A DNA stretch of 15,216 bases from Bacteroidales bacterium. GTDB taxonomy: Bacteria; Bacteroidota; Bacteroidia; Bacteroidales; UBA4417. Shown in pieces: positions 12,763-15,216 of this stretch. Each line of letters begins with the position of its first letter. Position 1 is the stretch's first letter. The position numbers and the translations under genes are program-made. Below the pieces are notes generated by a model that saw only the letters and a program-made list of their open reading frames with translations, was not told where the DNA came from and ran no database searches. The stretch lies in the NCBI GenBank assembly GCA_025350385.1, contig JANXXZ010000130.1, positions 1 to 15,216 on the forward strand. The letters run 5' to 3'.

Positions 12763-15216
12763 TTAAGGATGAAATGAAACTTTATGTATGACCTGGCTGA
12801 AGTTATTGAATGGAACACTGGTTACCGCTTGTATTTCCTGGCTTGACAATGGCGGTTCTGCTGACATTGGAAGAAAACCGACCGGGTTCAGTGAAAGATC
12901 AAAGGTGAGACATTGCAGCCCGGTAGCAGATTTCCGGATGTAGAACGGGCTGATGGCCTCACGGTAATCGCCTGCCATTGAATAGGCCAGCGACCAATTT
13001 GAATAGAAATACCCCTTCACATAGTTTTGCATCCAGGCGTTTCCAGGAGCCTGCTCCGAAACGTGAATTAAGGGGTAAATTACGAATTTGTCGCCAAAAG
13101 CTTCAAACGTGGTCTGATTGATATCGAACACATCAAAGCCTTCGTCAAAATTAAAATCGCCCGAATATCCTTCAAGGTTTCCAAAACCATCACGCTTGGC
13201 ATTGGCTGCATGATCGGAGGCGGCAAGCTTTTCGGTCAGGGAATTGTACTTGCTGGTTTTAAAATAGTAATTGTACAATTCCAGGTCTTTTGGTGCTCCC
13301 GATTCGGATGAGCCTGAAATGCTACTGCTCTTCATGTTAACGATATTAGACGTACCGCTTGAATTACCGCTGACATAAAGGTTCTGGCTATTATAGCCCA
13401 GGCTGGCTTTATACATTACCATGTTACTGATAACACTCCTTCTTTTGATAATACGAAGTTGTGCAATCTGTTCATTGGGCAATACAGGGATAGGATAGGT
13501 TAACTTGTCGCCGTTCATTCCAACCGGAACTTCCTTTACTGTAGTTTGAGAAGGCGACTGGTAGGAAATGAACTGTGCCATTAAAGTATAATCCGGATCG
13601 CTGAGCAGGCAGGGATAACTTTTATCCAGTTGAATAAAACCGGTTGGTTGTTCAGACTGTAGCAGATATCTTTGATTTTTAAACGGATAGCTACCCAGCA
13701 TTGTTTGTGCGTTCTCATCCAGGCGGTGCAGGCAATCCCCCGTTTTAAAATCAATTGTTTGGGATTCCTCTACATCTTTTCCTTTAAACTGCATAACCTG
13801 GTTGGTTTTAGCGTCCAGAGCCCTCACGGAAACAGTAAGAGTGTAGTCCGTCTGCGGATCGAAAGCTTCACTTGTATAAAGTGTACCCAGTTTCATTTCG
13901 TCAGTAAACGATACAGATTTATTCTTACTCAAATCGGCAATTACTGCGTTATCCGACTTACGCCTGACTGAAAATTCCGTTACACTGATATGAATAGTCT
14001 TGAGCACATCATTCCCGCTGCTATTCGTATTTCTCACGTCAAAATCGTTGTTCACCGGGTAATTAAATGTTACTTGCGGGTTTCGTCCTATTGAAATGTC
14101 TTTTTCCTTATCACCCGGTTTCAGCTCGGCAATAATTGGCAAATCACTACCAAGCGGATTCCCTGCAGGAACACATTTGTTTCCCACAGAAGCATGGAAA
14201 TGCATGGTCCCGGAAATCAACCCGTCAAGAACTTCAAAATGTCCGTACAACCAGCCTTCAAACCAGCTTGGGTTAACCAGGCCGGCCTGGAACAAGGCTG
14301 CTGCTTCAACTTTGGCGACTTCAATCTTCCCTGTATAAAACCAGACGTCGACGTTTAATCCAAATGTAAATTTTGCCCAGGCATAAAACTGCCCGTTGGC
14401 ATACCAGCCATTGATTCCGGGAAGATCCGTTCCTCCGTCGCAACCTGTACTGTACTGCCTTAAATTCACGTCAAAGCCCATCCCAGCTGAAAGATTCATG
14501 TAAAACATCAGGAATGTTAGGTCGATCGGACCATATTGAAGGCCTGCGCCAAAAGCAAAGCCAGGTGCCGTGATATTGGAGACTATACTGTTATCGCGGG
14601 AGCTTTTGTATCCTGGGAAATCTTTTAAAATTTCAGCCGGCGGATCCGGAATTCCGCCAATCTGGCTGCCCATCATCAGGTAAGCATTGATGGAAGCCAG
14701 GTCCAGTATATTAACATTGATACGCTGTTCAGGGCTACCCAGTTTAAAGTACCATTCTCCGTTACTGCCGTTGATATTTATAGCCATCCAACCATTACCC
14801 TTTATTCCTGAATAATGAACATTCAGCCCGACACCGGCATCAAATATCTTGTTCGGGAAATCATACGCAATAAGCCCATGACCATTAACCGGGGCTGAGT
14901 TGATATCTGAAGTAAGTTCAGCCATCATGGCCGCATCCACATCCAACCCAACTTTTAACACCCCGAAGTCATGGGTAAGTTCCATGCTGAGCGTACCTGT
15001 TGCATGAAATGGTGTACCATTCCCCACTCCTACCACAATGCTTGCTTTAAGTCCGAACACATTATTGGCGGGTGTATAGCGGTTCAGGTCATTCGTAGTG
15101 CCTTTGAGTAATGCTCCCGGCGATATATCGGGAGCTTTTGACATATTATAATATGCGCCTCCGCCGAGCCCGAACATTGAGACAGGGGAAACAATAGGCG
15201 TTCCGATACTTGTAAG
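12763..15216 (-). CDS. Large envelope beta protein with Ig-like domain (5' truncated by window edge)
   Basis: The frame stays open to the right edge with no stop, so the Met at 15177 is probably internal; 817 residues are visible. Counting from that Met, about 1-340 is Gly- and aromatic-rich with alternating strands (GAGLQYGPIDLTFLMFYMNLSAGMGFDVNL, INGWYANGQFYAWAKFTFGLNVDVWFY), which looks like an outer-membrane or beta-solenoid structure, including WYFKLGSPEQRI and MMGSQIGGIPDPP. About 346-480 is an Ig-like domain opening with LPIIAELKPGDKEKDISIGRNPQVTF, as in Big_5-type domains. About 481-804 has no family I recognise. I recall proteins of this general layout in other Bacteroidota, but could not confirm it. 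No type IX sorting signal is visible at the C-terminus. It leads the four-gene block. Confidence 0.75.
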   Translation of the reverse strand, partial: LTSIGTPIVSPVSMFGLGGGAYYNMSKAPDISPGALLKGTTNDLNRYTPANNVFGLKASIVVGVGNGTPFHATGTLSMELTHDFGVLKVGLDVDAAMMAELTSDINSAPVNGHGLIAYDFPNKIFDAGVGLNVHYSGIKGNGWMAININGSNGEWYFKLGSPEQRINVNILDLASINAYLMMGSQIGGIPDPPAEILKDFPGYKSSRDNSIVSNITAPGFAFGAGLQYGPIDLTFLMFYMNLSAGMGFDVNLRQYSTGCDGGTDLPGINGWYANGQFYAWAKFTFGLNVDVWFYTGKIEVAKVEAAALFQAGLVNPSWFEGWLYGHFEVLDGLISGTMHFHASVGNKCVPAGNPLGSDLPIIAELKPGDKEKDISIGRNPQVTFNYPVNNDFDVRNTNSSGNDVLKTIHISVTEFSVRRKSDNAVIADLSKNKSVSFTDEMKLGTLYTSEAFDPQTDYTLTVSVRALDAKTNQVMQFKGKDVEESQTIDFKTGDCLHRLDENAQTMLGSYPFKNQRYLLQSEQPTGFIQLDKSYPCLLSDPDYTLMAQFISYQSPSQTTVKEVPVGMNGDKLTYPIPVLPNEQIAQLRIIKRRSVISNMVMYKASLGYNSQNLYVSGNSSGTSNIVNMKSSSISGSSESGAPKDLELYNYYFKTSKYNSLTEKLAASDHAANAKRDGFGNLEGYSGDFNFDEGFDVFDINQTTFEAFGDKFVIYPLIHVSEQAPGNAWMQNYVKGYFYSNWSLAYSMAGDYREAISPFYIRKSATGLQCLTFDLSLNPVGFLPMSAEPPLSSQEIQAVTSVPFNNFSQVIHKVSFHP

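Noticed and set aside
9100..15216. Anti-phage defence or contractile injection system
   Set aside because: No nuclease, ATPase, toxin, baseplate, sheath or tube protein is seen; the genes are exported envelope-type proteins.
10034..15216. Type IX secretion substrates
   Set aside because: The C-termini of the FN3 protein and of the giant protein do not show the short beta-rich sorting domain with its conserved Gly and Lys pattern.
1..15216. CRISPR array, tRNA, rRNA, insertion sequence or attachment site
   Set aside because: No regularly spaced repeats, cloverleaf-like segments, transposase frames or paired terminal inverted repeats were found.

Overview
The window looks like a piece of a Bacteroidota chromosome, probably from an environmental member. 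The reasons are a TonB-dependent receptor with an N-terminal carboxypeptidase-regulatory-like domain, a LytS/YehU-type kinase paired with a LytTR regulator, many exported proteins of unknown function, AT-leaning intergenic DNA without clear Shine-Dalgarno sequences, and promoter-like sites of the Bacteroidota TTTG/TAnnTTTG type. I see no rRNA, tRNA, CRISPR array, insertion sequence or phage gene.

Layout. The left edge (1-1815, + strand) holds the C-terminal two thirds of a P-type cation ATPase. A strong hairpin (1884-1907) separates it from everything else: every other gene is on the - strand. Reading along + coordinates these are: a lipoprotein with a His-rich tail (1933-2679); a six-helix DUF998-like membrane protein (3041-3694); a LytTR response regulator and its membrane histidine kinase, overlapping by 4 bp (3782-5571); a small secreted TPR-like protein (5709-6350); a TonB-dependent receptor (6488-8647); and a tightly packed block of four exported proteins that runs off the right edge (9100-15216).

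How the genes may work together. Transcription order in the middle is receptor, TPR-like protein, kinase, regulator. This reads as an uptake or sensing module: an outer-membrane receptor with a periplasmic partner, and a two-component pair that may control it. A promoter-like site sits just upstream of the receptor. The ligand cannot be read from the sequence.

The right-hand block is the least understood part. It consists of a very large, Gly- and aromatic-rich beta protein with an Ig-like domain (start outside the window), a 182-residue secreted protein, a 717-residue protein with six fibronectin-III-like modules, and a Met-rich secreted DUF4412-like protein. Gaps are 15, 11 and 58 bp, so they are probably one operon for an envelope or cell-surface assembly. 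This is the best candidate in the window for an undescribed system, but its function is unknown. The ATPase and the His-tailed lipoprotein are convergent neighbours that both suggest cation handling; that link is weak inference.
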